Shown: positions 35,188-46,579, counted from the first letter of the stretch. The stretch is 64,000 nucleotides of DNA from Vibrio albus (GCF_003144035.1 NZ_QFWT01000007.1:177084-241083); one strand, 5' to 3'. Notes: generated from the sequence alone by a model not told the origin. A program made the numbers and translations.

Positions 35188-37227
35188 TTAATCTCGGTTT
35201 TGCCACTCTTCAACGATTGGCTGCCAGTTTACTTCACGTGGCTCAGTTGTGGAGTTAGACCATACGTTCCAAAAGTCTGGATCATCAGATTGTGGTCTTT
35301 GTTCTTCAGTAAGTTCTTTCATTCGAACTAAAACGGGGAGTTCAGAAGCCCATCCGAGTAAAATTGCATGTCGTGATGGTAGTGATGGTAGCTCTCTTAA
35401 TAATCCCCTCATGTTATCGGGAACAAGCCTATGGACTTGTTCTTGGTCTCTATCATTGCTAATTCTGTGCAATAAAAAAGTATTACATTGAGACAGAACA
35501 GTGGGAGATAGCTCAGAAGGTCGTTGGGATGATACTACTAGACCTAAACCAAATTTCCGCCCTTCGCGAGCGATCTTTTCAAAGACTTTGCAGCACACAT
35601 CAGAGACTGACTGACTCTCACTTTCTTCTTTGTATCGTTTGATAAATGTATGGGCTTCCTCTGCAACCATTACTGTCGGTAATGGTTTTCCATTCATTTT
35701 CCTGTATCGTTGAAGAGCTTCAAAAGTCACTCTAGAGATTACTGCTGTTACAAGATGGATAATTTCATTTGGAACGAGTGAAAGGTCGATAACTGTGATA
35801 GCACCATGAGTGTCCTTCCCAAGAAAAGTATCTAACCAATTAGTTAAACTGATAGGTTCCTCCGAATCTTTAGTGACGGCACTAATTCGGGTGTCACCTA
35901 ACATTGTGCGAATTCGAGTCAAAAGAAATTCCACGAATTGCTCTGTTCCTGTTTCTTGTGCTAAAGCTTCGAGATATGCTACGAAGTCATCACCTTCAAA
36001 ACGAATAGGCGTATCTTCACTTTTCGGGAGAAGTTCTTGTTCATCGCCGCCAAGTGCAACATGAGCTTGTTTTAAGTCAGCAATCAACCTGTCTGTATCA
36101 CCGACATCAGGCTTAGCAGGCCACTGTATTCCTCTTCTGGAGGATAGATACGCATTTATCGTACTTATTAGGTTATCGAAAGGTTGGTTGTCGATTTTTT
36201 CGTTTAGTGTTAAAAGGCTACTTTCCCATGACGTTAAACTTTCAACTAAGCCTTTGGCAGGGCCAGCATTCACATATATCTGCCCTTGACTTGCTAGTTG
36301 CCTTATTGAAACGAGAAGTATTCCGCAAAAATGTTTTGCTTGAATTGTTACGTCATCTTCTGACAACACATCATTTCTCATCGCCCTCAAAGCTCGTCGT
36401 AGCAATGGGAGTTGAACTTTTGAACTTGCTTGAGTGAACGCTCCCCACTCAGAACTATTCCATAGCCATGATGGTACTTTAAGATCTAGCTCACCATCAT
36501 CAGAGTTAGCTTCTACGCGTAATAACTTACCCTTGTATTTTGACTTTGGGCCAAATGCTCGGCTGTACTCCCCATTAGGATCAAGTATTATGAATCGAGC
36601 ATTTGGGGTCTTTCCCTGTTGTAAAACTGCGTCCAAAGACCATTGAATTAGCCCCGCCACAGAACAAGACTTACCACTACCCGTATTGCCCAAAACAGCT
36701 ATATGTCGCCCAAAAAGCCTATCGGGATCGATTTTTATTTCTGCATTGTTAGCTAGAGGACTATCTCCTATTTTAACCCTTCTGTTTTCACCTGATTCGA
36801 TTATTGAGTTTAATTGTTTATCAGTAGGTAGGAGTACTGAATCACCAACCGAAGGAAATGCATCTGTTCCTCTAGTGAATCTGAAGCCATCGTTTTTTCT
36901 ATCGCTTCTCAATGTCCCAACGGGGTTGATACTGAGCTTTTTTAGTGGAAAAGGTAGATCTATCAAGCCAAAATCTTGCAAGCCTCTTCTCTTTGGATAT
37001 GGCGAGTGTTCTACTGCGATCCACTCAACTTGACCAACGAGAAACCCATCATCACTGTTTATCAGTACATAGCTATTTATCCGGGGAAAGTTGCGAGGAG
37101 AACCTCCTTGAAGAGACACTGAGTCTGGAGAATCAATTTCTAAGGAAACTCTAATTTCACTAGGCGATACAAAACCAACGGTTCCGATTCGTAGCTGCTC
37201 TAGTCTTTCTATAGGCAAGTAACTCAT
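35188..37227 (-). CDS. HerA-type ATPase of a SIR2-HerA defence system
   Basis: 679 aa. N-terminal HAS-barrel-like part (about 1-130), then the FtsK/HerA ATPase with Walker A GNTGSGKS (about 182) and Walker B VMVAEEAHT (about 520). SSQRPSELSPTVLSQCNTF and RISNDRDQ are typical of HerA. HerA forms hexamers that move DNA; in the SIR2-HerA (Nezha) system it assembles with the SIR2 partner. The ATG overlaps the SIR2 stop by 4 bp, so translation is coupled and a fixed ratio is likely. Confidence 0.9.
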   Translation of the reverse strand: MSYLPIERLEQLRIGTVGFVSPSEIRVSLEIDSPDSVSLQGGSPRNFPRINSYVLINSDDGFLVGQVEWIAVEHSPYPKRRGLQDFGLIDLPFPLKKLSINPVGTLRSDRKNDGFRFTRGTDAFPSVGDSVLLPTDKQLNSIIESGENRRVKIGDSPLANNAEIKIDPDRLFGRHIAVLGNTGSGKSCSVAGLIQWSLDAVLQQGKTPNARFIILDPNGEYSRAFGPKSKYKGKLLRVEANSDDGELDLKVPSWLWNSSEWGAFTQASSKVQLPLLRRALRAMRNDVLSEDDVTIQAKHFCGILLVSIRQLASQGQIYVNAGPAKGLVESLTSWESSLLTLNEKIDNQPFDNLISTINAYLSSRRGIQWPAKPDVGDTDRLIADLKQAHVALGGDEQELLPKSEDTPIRFEGDDFVAYLEALAQETGTEQFVEFLLTRIRTMLGDTRISAVTKDSEEPISLTNWLDTFLGKDTHGAITVIDLSLVPNEIIHLVTAVISRVTFEALQRYRKMNGKPLPTVMVAEEAHTFIKRYKEESESQSVSDVCCKVFEKIAREGRKFGLGLVVSSQRPSELSPTVLSQCNTFLLHRISNDRDQEQVHRLVPDNMRGLLRELPSLPSRHAILLGWASELPVLVRMKELTEEQRPQSDDPDFWNVWSNSTTEPREVNWQPIVEEWQNRD

Positions 37228-38642
37228 AGTGTTACCTCGGTGGTAGTTGCATTACCTGAGTGTTCTGACTGGATAAAGCCTCGCTGCTTTAGTAGTTCGG
37301 CCATCTTTATTGATGCTTTATCTATGGCTGGTTTAGGTAGATAGTTATCAACCAAAGTTTTGAGGTCACCTAAATGGTCACCCATTAGTAAAGTGATTTG
37401 AGCTTTTCTTCCACTTTTACTAATGAAGTTCATAATTCTTCCGAGCGGGTCACCGAAAGCAATGATGACGAGATGGGTAGATGGAACGGTAAGCATATCT
37501 TCAATTACTCGGTTTATATGCTCATCACCAAAGCTATAGCCATACGTGACTAATGTACTGTTTGGACGGCTAGTCGCTGCTGCTAAGTCTCTAAATAGCT
37601 CTACATAGGGGTACTCTGCGGTTTCTCTGTCTTTGACTGAATTAGGGTAAATCATTAGTTGTTCATAGCTATTGCTTTCGTGACCTTCTGCTTCTAAAAA
37701 CGGTTCAACAGAGCGTGCTCCAAAAGGTAAACCAAAGCGCCTAATCGCACCATCTTGTTCGTGCCAATCAAGAGAACCGTGAAGCTTGGTAAAACGAGCC
37801 ACTCCTTCCAAATATCTTGGTTCACCACGTATTCCCGGAGGGTTATAGTGATAATCAACTTCTAATCTTGAGGATCTAAAAACGGGAGCGATACTTCCAA
37901 CAAAACGATCTATGAGTCTTAAACCTGCAAGTTCAGCACCAACCTCGATAATTCGGTCGTAGTTCGTTGTAAAAATATGCAATCTATCGCGTGTAGCGGT
38001 TCTACTTGCAAAGCTCATTAAGAAGCTCACAAGATAGTTGAAAGTTTCCTCTTTTCGTTTTGGTTCAGCACTTTTAATTAAGTGTTCTCCGTTACTGACA
38101 GATTTTGAAAACTCACCTAGACATCGAGACAACTCCCCCTTAATTGCATCTAAATCAGCTTTTAGGTCTCTATAGGCTACAAAAGGAGCTGGAGGGTTTT
38201 CAGGTTGTGGGTTATTTAACACTGTTAGAATTTCAAGCCCTTTGATAAGTTCATTAATAGCTCTTATTTGATCTTCTATATTTCCTTTATCGCGACCAGC
38301 CGCTGTGGCAGCTTTTGTAGCGAATGCATTTATTTCGCTTTGACAGACGGCTAGATCACTGATCCACCCCATTCCAGCAGGAGGCGCACCTGTTGCCGAC
38401 ATTTGAATAGACGTACTCAAACCTGCACCGATCAATAGATTTAAATGTTCGGATTGAAAAAGAGCTGTTAACCAAGGCTCGATATTTTGACGCAATTTCT
38501 CTATCGATACTTCGGAACCTTGTTCTCCCCATGTACTATTCGTTGAGAGGGTAAAAGGATAAGAATCACTTTGCTCATTGGGGTTTGGCATTAGCTCAAT
38601 AATATCGGGAACACTGCCAACTTTAATGTGCTGAGTAGTCAT
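37224..38642 (-). CDS. SIR2-domain NADase-type effector of SIR2-HerA system
   Basis: 472 aa from ATG 38642. SIR2 landmarks: GAGLSTS (about 71, NAD-binding), FTTNYDRIIE (about 224) and KLHGSLDWH (about 287) with the catalytic His. In bacterial defence such proteins degrade NAD+ when phage is sensed, stopping the infected cell. The long insert between the first two motifs (charged helices) is usual for these effectors. Coupled to herA downstream. Together the pair matches the known SIR2-HerA (Nezha) arrangement. Confidence 0.9.
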   Translation of the reverse strand: MTTQHIKVGSVPDIIELMPNPNEQSDSYPFTLSTNSTWGEQGSEVSIEKLRQNIEPWLTALFQSEHLNLLIGAGLSTSIQMSATGAPPAGMGWISDLAVCQSEINAFATKAATAAGRDKGNIEDQIRAINELIKGLEILTVLNNPQPENPPAPFVAYRDLKADLDAIKGELSRCLGEFSKSVSNGEHLIKSAEPKRKEETFNYLVSFLMSFASRTATRDRLHIFTTNYDRIIEVGAELAGLRLIDRFVGSIAPVFRSSRLEVDYHYNPPGIRGEPRYLEGVARFTKLHGSLDWHEQDGAIRRFGLPFGARSVEPFLEAEGHESNSYEQLMIYPNSVKDRETAEYPYVELFRDLAAATSRPNSTLVTYGYSFGDEHINRVIEDMLTVPSTHLVIIAFGDPLGRIMNFISKSGRKAQITLLMGDHLGDLKTLVDNYLPKPAIDKASIKMAELLKQRGFIQSEHSGNATTTEVTL

Positions 38643-38735
38643 AAATACACTTCTTATATTTGTATGAAAGATATAGTGTTGGGGACACAAACAACTGCCA
38701 TTAATGTTTACAACTTAAGCCGTTGGCATTGAATC

Positions 38736-39332
38736 TTACGTCTCGCAACTCTCCGAAATCCTTAGCGCATCTTCAATCTCAACACCAAGGTATTCAATCG
38801 TACTTTCTAACTTAGCATGTCCAAGAAGTAACTGGATAGCACGTAAGTTCTTGGTTTTGGCGTAGATCAAAGAAGCCTTGGTGCGACGTAGCGAATGTGT
38901 GCCGTACTGAGATTTATCTAAACCGATATCCGTTACCCATCTGTTAACCATAGTCGTGTAGTAATGGTAAGAGATTGGTTGACCTTGACGACGTGGGCTT
39001 GGGAACACGTAGTCGGTTGGCGTCAGACAATTCTTAATAATCCATTGAGATAAGGTTTGTTGGGTCTTAGGCGTGATCTCGAAGTGCACTTCTTGATGGG
39101 TTTTCTGTTGCTTCACAATAGCTCGTGACATCACACAACCACTGCGGCTAACGTCTTGTACCTTTAGGTTACGCAAGTCACATGCTCTGAGTTTGCTATC
39201 GATGGCAAGGTTAAACAACGCCAATTCAAATAACCGTTCCTCAAGCTCCAATCGAATTCGAATGCGCCAAATGTCTTCCAATTTGAACGCTTTCTTCTGT
39301 CCAACTCTTTTTCCTTTATTCCAAGCAGCCAT
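38736..39332 (-). CDS. Short tyrosine recombinase (FimB-sized)
   Basis: 198 aa, essentially the catalytic domain alone. The Arg is in KLRACDLRNL (about 49), the second triad part in GTHSLRRTKA (about 145) and the third in LLGHAKLE; the Tyr is in STIEYLGVE (about 180). The length matches FimB/FimE invertases. A related recombinase lies at 63062-63655. It diverges from hsdM; it could move the island or invert a nearby switch, but no inverted repeat for a switch was seen. Confidence 0.9.
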   Translation of the reverse strand: MAAWNKGKRVGQKKAFKLEDIWRIRIRLELEERLFELALFNLAIDSKLRACDLRNLKVQDVSRSGCVMSRAIVKQQKTHQEVHFEITPKTQQTLSQWIIKNCLTPTDYVFPSPRRQGQPISYHYYTTMVNRWVTDIGLDKSQYGTHSLRRTKASLIYAKTKNLRAIQLLLGHAKLESTIEYLGVEIEDALRISESCET

Positions 39333-39441
39333 AATGTGCTCCTTACTTCATAAAAATCACTGTTAAGTAAGGCAGAACTCAAGGAAGTTTGCTTAGTTAC
39401 TGGTATCATAAGGTAAATTTTTCGAATTCAAGAAATCAGCA

Positions 39442-41145
39442 ATGAACGAACAAGAACAACTATTCCTCAAAGAGCTGGAAAGTAAGCTCTGGACAGCCGC
39501 AGACAAACTCCGTGCGTCACTCGATGCCTCTCAATACAAACATGCGGTGCTTGGCTTAATTTTCGTTAAATACGTGTCTGACGCCTTCATGTTGCGCCAA
39601 GAAGAGCTAAAACAAGACTTTGCTAATCCTGATCACGAGTACTTCCTCGATCCTGAAGGTTACACGGCTGAAGAACTTGAACAAGAAATCGCGATTGAGC
39701 TGGAACAGCGCGATTACTACAAAGAGAAAAACGTGTTTTGGTTGCCTACAGAATCTCGTTGGAAGTTCCTGCAAGACAATGGCCCGATGGTTATTGGTGG
39801 TGCCGATTTGGTTATTGATGGTAAAACGAAGAAAATCACGTCTGTTGGTCACCTGATTGATAATGCATTGGAGGGGATTGAGCGCGACAACCAGAAGCTA
39901 AAAGGTGTACTCAACAAGCACTACGCCGCTCTAAAAATTGATCAGTCAAAACTTAATGAGCTGATTAACCTCATCGCGACCATCCCATTCAATCATAAGT
40001 CGCTTAACAGCAAAGATATTCTTGGTCATATTTACGAATACTTCCTAGGCCAATTTGCTCTTGCTGAAGGTAAGAAAGGCGGTCAGTTCTACACGCCTGC
40101 ATCAATCGTTTCGCTGATTGTTGAGATGATTGAGCCGTTTGAAGGCCGTGTGTATGACCCTGCAATGGGTTCGGGCGGTTTCTTTGTGCAATCAGAGAAG
40201 TTTATTGAGCGCCGCGCTAACCAAAAAGAGATTGACCCACTCACGCAAAAACAAAGAATCTCTATTTACGGTCAGGAATACAACTACACCACATGGCAGC
40301 TTGCTGCGATGAACATGGCAATCCGTGGGTTGGATTATGATTTTGGTAAGGAACCTGCCAGTACCTACACCAATGACCAACATCCTGATTTGCGTGCTGA
40401 CTTCATCATGGCTAACCCTCCTTTCAACATGAAAGAGTGGAATACGGGTGTCGATGATAATGATCCGCGCTGGGTATACGGCACACCACCGTCGGGTAAC
40501 GCAAACTTTGCGTGGATGCAGCATATGCTTTACCACCTAGCTCCTGATGGTTCTCAAGCCTTGTTACTTGCCAATGGCTCGATGAGTTCAACCACCAACA
40601 ACGAAGGTGAAATTCGTGCGGCCTTAGTCGAGAACGATTTGGTTGAATGTATGGTTGCGCTTCCGGGACAACTGTTTACCAACACCCAGATCCCTGCTTG
40701 TATCTGGTTTTTAACCAAAAACAAGAAAGCCCGTACCGATAAATCAGGCCGAAAACTACGTGATCGTAAAGGTGAAGTGTTGTTTATTGATGCACGTAAC
40801 CTTGGCTATATGAAAGACCGTGTGCTTCGAGATTTTACCCAAGATGATATCCAGAAAGTCGCTGACCTTTACCATGCATGGAAAACGGGTGCGGAAGTAA
40901 ATGGTGTCGCTTACGAAGACCAAGCAGGCTTCTGTAAATCAGCAACGTTAGAAGAGATTAAGAAACACGATTTTGTGCTCACTCCGGGACGATACGTTGG
41001 TGCTGCTGAAGAACTAGATGATGGTGTTCCATTTGCTGAAAAGATGACTGTTCTAACCAGTAAGTTAAGTGAACAGTTTGCAGAATCAGCAACACTAGAA
41101 GCTGAGATCAAGAAGAACCTAGTGGAGTTGGGTTATGAGCTTTGA
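39442..41145 (+). CDS. hsdM: Type I restriction-modification methyltransferase subunit
   Basis: 567 aa. N-terminal helical bundle, then GQFYTP (about 213), AdoMet motif I DPAMGSGGF (about 238) and catalytic NPPF (about 324). It methylates adenine when joined with HsdS and is part of the R2M2S complex. It overlaps hsdS by 11 bp. Full length for the family. A clear complete operon with hsdS, an extra gene and hsdR. Confidence 0.95.
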   Translation: MNEQEQLFLKELESKLWTAADKLRASLDASQYKHAVLGLIFVKYVSDAFMLRQEELKQDFANPDHEYFLDPEGYTAEELEQEIAIELEQRDYYKEKNVFWLPTESRWKFLQDNGPMVIGGADLVIDGKTKKITSVGHLIDNALEGIERDNQKLKGVLNKHYAALKIDQSKLNELINLIATIPFNHKSLNSKDILGHIYEYFLGQFALAEGKKGGQFYTPASIVSLIVEMIEPFEGRVYDPAMGSGGFFVQSEKFIERRANQKEIDPLTQKQRISIYGQEYNYTTWQLAAMNMAIRGLDYDFGKEPASTYTNDQHPDLRADFIMANPPFNMKEWNTGVDDNDPRWVYGTPPSGNANFAWMQHMLYHLAPDGSQALLLANGSMSSTTNNEGEIRAALVENDLVECMVALPGQLFTNTQIPACIWFLTKNKKARTDKSGRKLRDRKGEVLFIDARNLGYMKDRVLRDFTQDDIQKVADLYHAWKTGAEVNGVAYEDQAGFCKSATLEEIKKHDFVLTPGRYVGAAEELDDGVPFAEKMTVLTSKLSEQFAESATLEAEIKKNLVELGYEL

Positions 41146-42370
41146 AACCGCGACTCTAGATTCATTGTGCGAACTTGTAGTTGACTGTCCTCATTCAACA
41201 CCAAAATGGACTGATGAAGGGATTATTGTCTTACGAAATCAGAATATCAAAAATGGTGTTCTAGATCTTTCCGCTCCTAGTTTTACTAACGAAGAAGATT
41301 ATCAAAAACGAATAAAACGAGCAGCCCCAAAAGCAGGTGATATCGTATTTACGCGTGAAGCCCCGATGGGTGAAGTATGCATGATACCAGAAGGCTTAAA
41401 GTGCTGCTTAGGACAGAGGCAGGTATTATTACGTCCAAAATCTGATGTAAATGGACAATATCTATTTTGGGCTTTGCAATCTCCTTACGTCCAGCAGCAG
41501 ATAGCTTGGAATGAAGGAACAGGTTCCACAGTTAGTAATGTTCGAATTCCTGTATTAAAAGCCTTGAATATTCCTCGAATTGGCAATGAGGATATGGTTG
41601 CGAAGTCATTGTCTGATATTGCCTCAAAAATGGCGCTAAATACACAAACCAACCAAACCCTAGAACAAATGGCACAAGCTATCTTCAAATCGTGGTTTGT
41701 CGATTTCGATCCAGTTAAAGCCAAAATGAATGGCGAGCTGCCAGAGGGGATGGATGCTGCCACTGCCTCGCTATTCCCTGAAAAGCTCGTTGAGTCTGAG
41801 CTTGGTTTGATCCCAGATGGTTGGGAAGTAAAACCATTTTCTGAGTGGGTGAAAATAACTAAAGGTAAAAACATCACCAAGAAAACCATTGTTGACGGTG
41901 ATGTCCCTGTTGTGGCTGGCGGGTTAAAGCCAGCATATTTTCACAACGCCCATAATGTAGATGGGCCAGCTATAACTATTAGTGCTTCTGGTGCAAACGC
42001 TGGGTATGTAAATTTGTATTTTGAAAACATTTGGGCTTCAGATTGCTCTTACATAAGCCAATCGACCACCCCTCTGTTTTTCTTACAGTATGTAGCTCTT
42101 AGGTATAATCAGAAAAAGATTTTTGATATGCAAACTGGAGCAGCTCAGCCACATATTTACCCAAGAGACTTCGAACGATTGATGATAGTTGTTCCTAATG
42201 AAGAGTTATGTAGAAAGCTAGAGGAAGTTTTTGCATCATTTTTCAGAACTGTGGCGAACAATAAACAGCAAAATATCAATCTTGCAGCACTGCGAGATAC
42301 CTTGCTTCCTAAATTGCTTTCCGGCGAAATCGAGTTAGGACAAGCTCAAGAATTAGCAGAGGTCGAATAA
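41135..42370 (+). CDS. hsdS: Type I restriction-modification specificity subunit
   Basis: 411 aa with two target-recognition domains (about 1-165 and 225-370). Two conserved helical spacers follow them, the first containing FKSWFVDFDPVKAKMNGELPE (shortened: key F-x-S-W-F-V-D-F-D-P), the second LLSGEIELG. HsdS sets the bipartite DNA target. Its stop overlaps the next ATG by 1 bp. Confidence 0.95.
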   Translation: MSFETATLDSLCELVVDCPHSTPKWTDEGIIVLRNQNIKNGVLDLSAPSFTNEEDYQKRIKRAAPKAGDIVFTREAPMGEVCMIPEGLKCCLGQRQVLLRPKSDVNGQYLFWALQSPYVQQQIAWNEGTGSTVSNVRIPVLKALNIPRIGNEDMVAKSLSDIASKMALNTQTNQTLEQMAQAIFKSWFVDFDPVKAKMNGELPEGMDAATASLFPEKLVESELGLIPDGWEVKPFSEWVKITKGKNITKKTIVDGDVPVVAGGLKPAYFHNAHNVDGPAITISASGANAGYVNLYFENIWASDCSYISQSTTPLFFLQYVALRYNQKKIFDMQTGAAQPHIYPRDFERLMIVVPNEELCRKLEEVFASFFRTVANNKQQNINLAALRDTLLPKLLSGEIELGQAQELAEVE

Positions 42371-43299
42371 TGGCAACCCGAGTAGAAATGATTATCGAAA
42401 CGCTCAAGGCGAACCCCGACAAGAAGTTTACTGCTCGGGATTTAGCCAAAGAATTTGTGCTTCGATATCCAGAAGAAATCGCTGAGAAGCAAGCAAACCC
42501 TCGATACAACACCGAAGACAAGCTTATCGCCCAGCTCGCGGCAGAAATTGGTGGGGAACGTACTGAAAGAGCGAAAATCGTTTGTCCTAATGTCGCCACT
42601 CGTGACAAACCAAGACCTCGGGTTTATTACTGGGAGCAGAAGCCTACACCTGCTCATCAGGAAGATGATCTTAGCGATGCAGATGAATCAGACATCGATA
42701 CGCCTCTCGTGCCGCAAAGCTTAAGCGAACACGATCTCTACCCAATGTTGATTGAGTACCTTAGCAAGGATCTGGGCCTTTACTGTCAGCGTATTGACGA
42801 GCGTAAATCTAAAAACTCTCATGGCAACGGTGGCAATCACTGGTTACATCCGGATGTGGTGGCGCTAGAGCCGCTCGACCAAGGTTGGGATGAAATTGTG
42901 AGAAGCTGTGTGCGCAATGGGAATCATAGCTCGGTTCGACTTTGGTCTTTTGAAGTGAAGAAACATCTTACTAAAGGCAACGTACGAAAATACTTTTTCC
43001 AAGCAGTATCGAATTCGAGTTGGGCCAATTTCGGCTACCTTGTTGCCACAGGCTTAAATAGCGACGTTGAAGGTGAGCTGCAAATGTTGTCGAGCTTGCA
43101 CGGGATTGGCGTGCTGATTCTGGATACTGAATCTTTGTTTGATAGCCAAATACTCATTCCAGCTCAAGAGAGAGTCAACGTGGATTGGCAATCTGCAAAC
43201 CGAATCGTCTCTGAAAATAGGGATTTCCACCATTACATTGAGCAGGTTGGCATTTATAACCAAACCGGACGGTTGATTAAGAGCACATGGAATAAATAA
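42370..43299 (+). CDS. HrgA-like protein (COG2958), HTH plus PD-(D/E)XK domain
   Basis: 309 aa. N-terminal winged-helix-like domain (about 1-90, with [10 protein letters not shown]), an acidic linker, then a nuclease-like domain with PDVVALEP (about 157) and SFEVKKH (about 197), which fits the P-D...E-x-K metal site. Such genes are found inside type I R-M operons of several bacteria; their role is not settled. It lies between hsdS and hsdR with near-zero spacing, so it belongs to the operon. Confidence 0.75.
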   Translation: MATRVEMIIETLKANPDKKFTARDLAKEFVLRYPEEIAEKQANPRYNTEDKLIAQLAAEIGGERTERAKIVCPNVATRDKPRPRVYYWEQKPTPAHQEDDLSDADESDIDTPLVPQSLSEHDLYPMLIEYLSKDLGLYCQRIDERKSKNSHGNGGNHWLHPDVVALEPLDQGWDEIVRSCVRNGNHSSVRLWSFEVKKHLTKGNVRKYFFQAVSNSSWANFGYLVATGLNSDVEGELQMLSSLHGIGVLILDTESLFDSQILIPAQERVNVDWQSANRIVSENRDFHHYIEQVGIYNQTGRLIKSTWNK

Positions 43300-43315
43300 T
43301 AAGGATAAAGGCTTA

Positions 43316-46300
43316 ATGATTACTGAAGACCAACTAGAACAACAATGCCTCGATTGGTTTAAAGAGCTAGGTTACCAATACCAAAATGGCTATGACATCG
43401 CACCAGATGGTGATATGCCTGAACGTGAAAACTATCAGCAAGTCACGCTACAGGCGCGTTTAGTCTCTGCCTTGGAAACCTTAAACCCAAATGTGCCCAG
43501 TGACACCTTAATCGAAGTAGCGAAAATCGTTGCCACACCGCAAACGCCTGTACTGATTAAAAACAACAAACTCTTTCACCAATATTTAATCGAAGGTGTG
43601 CCTGTTGAATACTCGGTAATGGAGCAAGAACAATGGGTGACCAAGCATACTCATGTTCGATTAATTGATTTTGAGAACCGCGAGAATAACGAGTTCTTAG
43701 TGGTTAATCAGTTCACCATCACAGGCACCAAAGTCAATCGTAGGCCAGATGTGATTGTCTTTATCAATGGCTTGCCAATGGCGGTCATTGAGCTGAAAAA
43801 TCCAGCCGATGATCACGCCGATATTTGGAATGCTTACAATCAAATCCAAACTTATAAAGAAGAAATCGCTGACCTCTTTGTGTTCAATGAAGCGCTGGTC
43901 ATTTCAGATGGATGGACGGCGCGAGTCGGCTCGTTAACGGCTAATAAAGAGCGCTTTTTGCCATGGAAAACCATCGAGGACGAAGACGACAAGCCATTAC
44001 TCGAATTCCAATTAGAAACCATGGTGCGTGGCTTCTTTAAGCCAGAATTGCTGCTCGATTACATTCGCTACTTCGTATTGTTCGAAAATGATAGCGACAA
44101 GATCATCAAAAAAATCGCAGGTTATCACCAATTCCATGCCGTCCGAGCTGCTGTTAAGGCAACCGTCACGGCTGCCACAACGTCTGACCAAATTACTGAG
44201 CCACGGGCAAATTACGCCAATACCGTGGTGCCCGGAAGTAAAAAAGCGGGCGTGGTTTGGCATACCCAAGGCAGCGGGAAAAGCATTTCGATGGTCTGTT
44301 ACGCAAGTAAATTGCTGCAACAACCAGAAATGAATAACCCAACCTTAGTAGTGGTTACCGACCGTAATGACCTAGATGGCCAGCTATTTAACACCTTTAC
44401 GATGGCGCAAGAAACGCTAAAACAGATTCCTCTGCAGGCAGAAGACCGTGACTCATTGCGCGATTTACTGCTCAATCGTCAATCCGGTGGCATCATCTTC
44501 ACTACTGTACAGAAGTTTGCTTTACTCGACGAAGAAATGGCACATCCTATCCTTTCTGAACGCTCGAATATCGTGGTGGTTTCCGATGAGGCACACCGTA
44601 GCCAGTATGGCAACAAAGCTCGCCTAGTAGATGTTAAAGACGAAGATGGCAACGTGGTTGATCAGCGTTATGTTTATGGTTACTCCAAATACATGCGTGA
44701 CGCGCTGCCAAATGCCGCTTTTATTGGTTTTACAGGTACACCGATATCAATGGATGATAAAGATACTCGCAGTGTCTTTGGTGATTATGTTTCTATCTAC
44801 GATATTCAAGACGCGGTCGATGACGGCGCGACAGTGCCGATTTACTACGAATCCCGCTTAGCCAAGCTCGATATAAATCAAGATGAAATCGAAGCGCTTA
44901 ACGATCAGGTCGAAGAGGAAATTGGCGAAGACGAAGAAACGGAAAGTCGCGAGAAAATAAAATCACAGTGGTCAGCACTTGAGAAACTCGTTGGTGCAGA
45001 GCCGCGAATCAAACAAGTTGCCCAAGACCTGGTTGAGCACTTTACCATTCGCTGTGAAACTTTTCCGGGTAAGGCGATGATTGTTGCCATGAGTCGAGAG
45101 ATTTGTGTGGATTTATACGATGCCATCGTGGCCATCAAACCCGAATGGCACAGCGATGATCCAAACAAAGGCGCGATCAAAATTGTTATGACAGGCAGCG
45201 CTGCTGACAAGGCCAAAATGCAGCCTCATATCCATGATAAGAAGACCAAAAAGCTGTTCGAGAAACGTTACAAAGATACCGATGACGAATTGCAATTGGT
45301 TATTGTGCGAGATATGTGGTTAACAGGTTTTGATGCGCCTTGTTGTCATACCATGTATATCGACAAGCCAATGAAAGGTCATAACCTGATGCAGGCGATA
45401 GCGCGAGTGAACCGCGTGTTTAAGGATAAGCCCGGAGGTTTAGTTGTTGACTATATTGGTATTGCCAATGAACTCAAAAACGCACTGAAGACCTATACCA
45501 ATAGCCAAGGTAAGGGAAAGCCAACCGTTGATACCGCTGAAGCTTTCGCAGTCTTTATGGAAAAAATCGACGTAATTCGCGGTATGTTTGCCACGCCTGT
45601 TGATGGTGACATCTTCAACTATCGTCCGGATTTTGAAACCAAACCACTGCAACTGCTTCCGGGAGCCGTGAACCATATCTCAGGTCTCTCACACCGCAAC
45701 AGCAAAGGCGAAGAAGTTCGTGATGGCAAACGCCGTTTCCTTGATGTCATGGCTGCGTTGATGAAAGCCTTCTCATTGTGTAATACCTTGGATGAGGTTG
45801 ATGGTTATAAGAGTGAAATCGCCTTTTACGGAGCGATCAAGACCGCTTTCTTAAAACACTCAACAGTTGATAAAAAGCGCAGTGATGAATTGCGTAATTC
45901 TGCTTTGCGCCAGATCTTGAATAACGCGGTGGTTGCCGATGGAGTGGATGATATCTTTAAAACGGTTGGTTTAGATAAACCGAATATTGGCTTGCTCTCT
46001 CCTGAGTTTTTGGAAGATGTCGCCAATATGAAAGAGAAGAATTTAGCCGTAGAACTGCTAGAAAAGCTGTTGCGCGACGAAGTGAAAGCAAGAATGAAAA
46101 ACGATGTTGTGCAGGAAAAGAAATATTCCGACCGTATTATGTCGACTTTGCAGAAATATCATAATCGCAACATTGAAACCGCACAGGTAATTGAAGAGCT
46201 GATCCAGTGGGCCAAAGAGATGCAAGCTGACGCTGAGATGATGGAAAAGCTGGGGCTTTCCACTGATGAAATTGCGTTTTACCGTGCATTGGTCACCAAC

Positions 46301-46543
46301 GAGGCTTCCGTGCGAACGTTAGGCGATGACAACCTTCGTCAACTCGCCATTGAACTCACTCACCAACTGCGTAAATCCGCTACGGTAGACTGGCAGAAAC
46401 GTGAGAGTGTCCGTGCTCGTATGCGCAACCTTGTACGTCGTTTATTACGCCGCTGGAAGTACCCACCTGATGCCGCTGAAGAGGCGATTAAGCTGGTTCT
46501 GGATCAAGCAGAAGTGCTAGCTGATGGGTGGTATGCAGCATAA
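43316..46543 (+). CDS. hsdR: Type I restriction endonuclease subunit
   Basis: 1075 aa. Nuclease domain with RRPDVIVF (about 142) and AVIELKNP (about 156), the PD-ExK site. Translocase: Walker A HTQGSGKS (about 316), DEAH (about 424), FTGTP (about 470). The C-terminal helical part is intact. It pulls DNA and cuts at a distance when HsdS meets unmethylated sites. Ends with a strong terminator. Its sequence differs from the hsdR remnant at 57.7-58.4 kb. Confidence 0.95.
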   Translation: MITEDQLEQQCLDWFKELGYQYQNGYDIAPDGDMPERENYQQVTLQARLVSALETLNPNVPSDTLIEVAKIVATPQTPVLIKNNKLFHQYLIEGVPVEYSVMEQEQWVTKHTHVRLIDFENRENNEFLVVNQFTITGTKVNRRPDVIVFINGLPMAVIELKNPADDHADIWNAYNQIQTYKEEIADLFVFNEALVISDGWTARVGSLTANKERFLPWKTIEDEDDKPLLEFQLETMVRGFFKPELLLDYIRYFVLFENDSDKIIKKIAGYHQFHAVRAAVKATVTAATTSDQITEPRANYANTVVPGSKKAGVVWHTQGSGKSISMVCYASKLLQQPEMNNPTLVVVTDRNDLDGQLFNTFTMAQETLKQIPLQAEDRDSLRDLLLNRQSGGIIFTTVQKFALLDEEMAHPILSERSNIVVVSDEAHRSQYGNKARLVDVKDEDGNVVDQRYVYGYSKYMRDALPNAAFIGFTGTPISMDDKDTRSVFGDYVSIYDIQDAVDDGATVPIYYESRLAKLDINQDEIEALNDQVEEEIGEDEETESREKIKSQWSALEKLVGAEPRIKQVAQDLVEHFTIRCETFPGKAMIVAMSREICVDLYDAIVAIKPEWHSDDPNKGAIKIVMTGSAADKAKMQPHIHDKKTKKLFEKRYKDTDDELQLVIVRDMWLTGFDAPCCHTMYIDKPMKGHNLMQAIARVNRVFKDKPGGLVVDYIGIANELKNALKTYTNSQGKGKPTVDTAEAFAVFMEKIDVIRGMFATPVDGDIFNYRPDFETKPLQLLPGAVNHISGLSHRNSKGEEVRDGKRRFLDVMAALMKAFSLCNTLDEVDGYKSEIAFYGAIKTAFLKHSTVDKKRSDELRNSALRQILNNAVVADGVDDIFKTVGLDKPNIGLLSPEFLEDVANMKEKNLAVELLEKLLRDEVKARMKNDVVQEKKYSDRIMSTLQKYHNRNIETAQVIEELIQWAKEMQADAEMMEKLGLSTDEIAFYRALVTNEASVRTLGDDNLRQLAIELTHQLRKSATVDWQKRESVRARMRNLVRRLLRRWKYPPDAAEEAIKLVLDQAEVLADGWYAA

Positions 46544-46552
46544 TTTTAATAG

Positions 46553-46579
46553 AGGCAAGGGGGGAAAACCTTGCCTTTT
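46553..46579 (+). terminator. Rho-independent terminator after hsdR
   Basis: AGGCAAGG, loop GGGGAAAA, CCTTGCCTTTT. Ten bases after the hsdR stop. Confidence 0.85.

Noticed and set aside
38736..39332. Recombinase as an hsdS inversion switch
   Set aside because: Only one hsdS is present, with no silent half-copy or inverted repeats within it.
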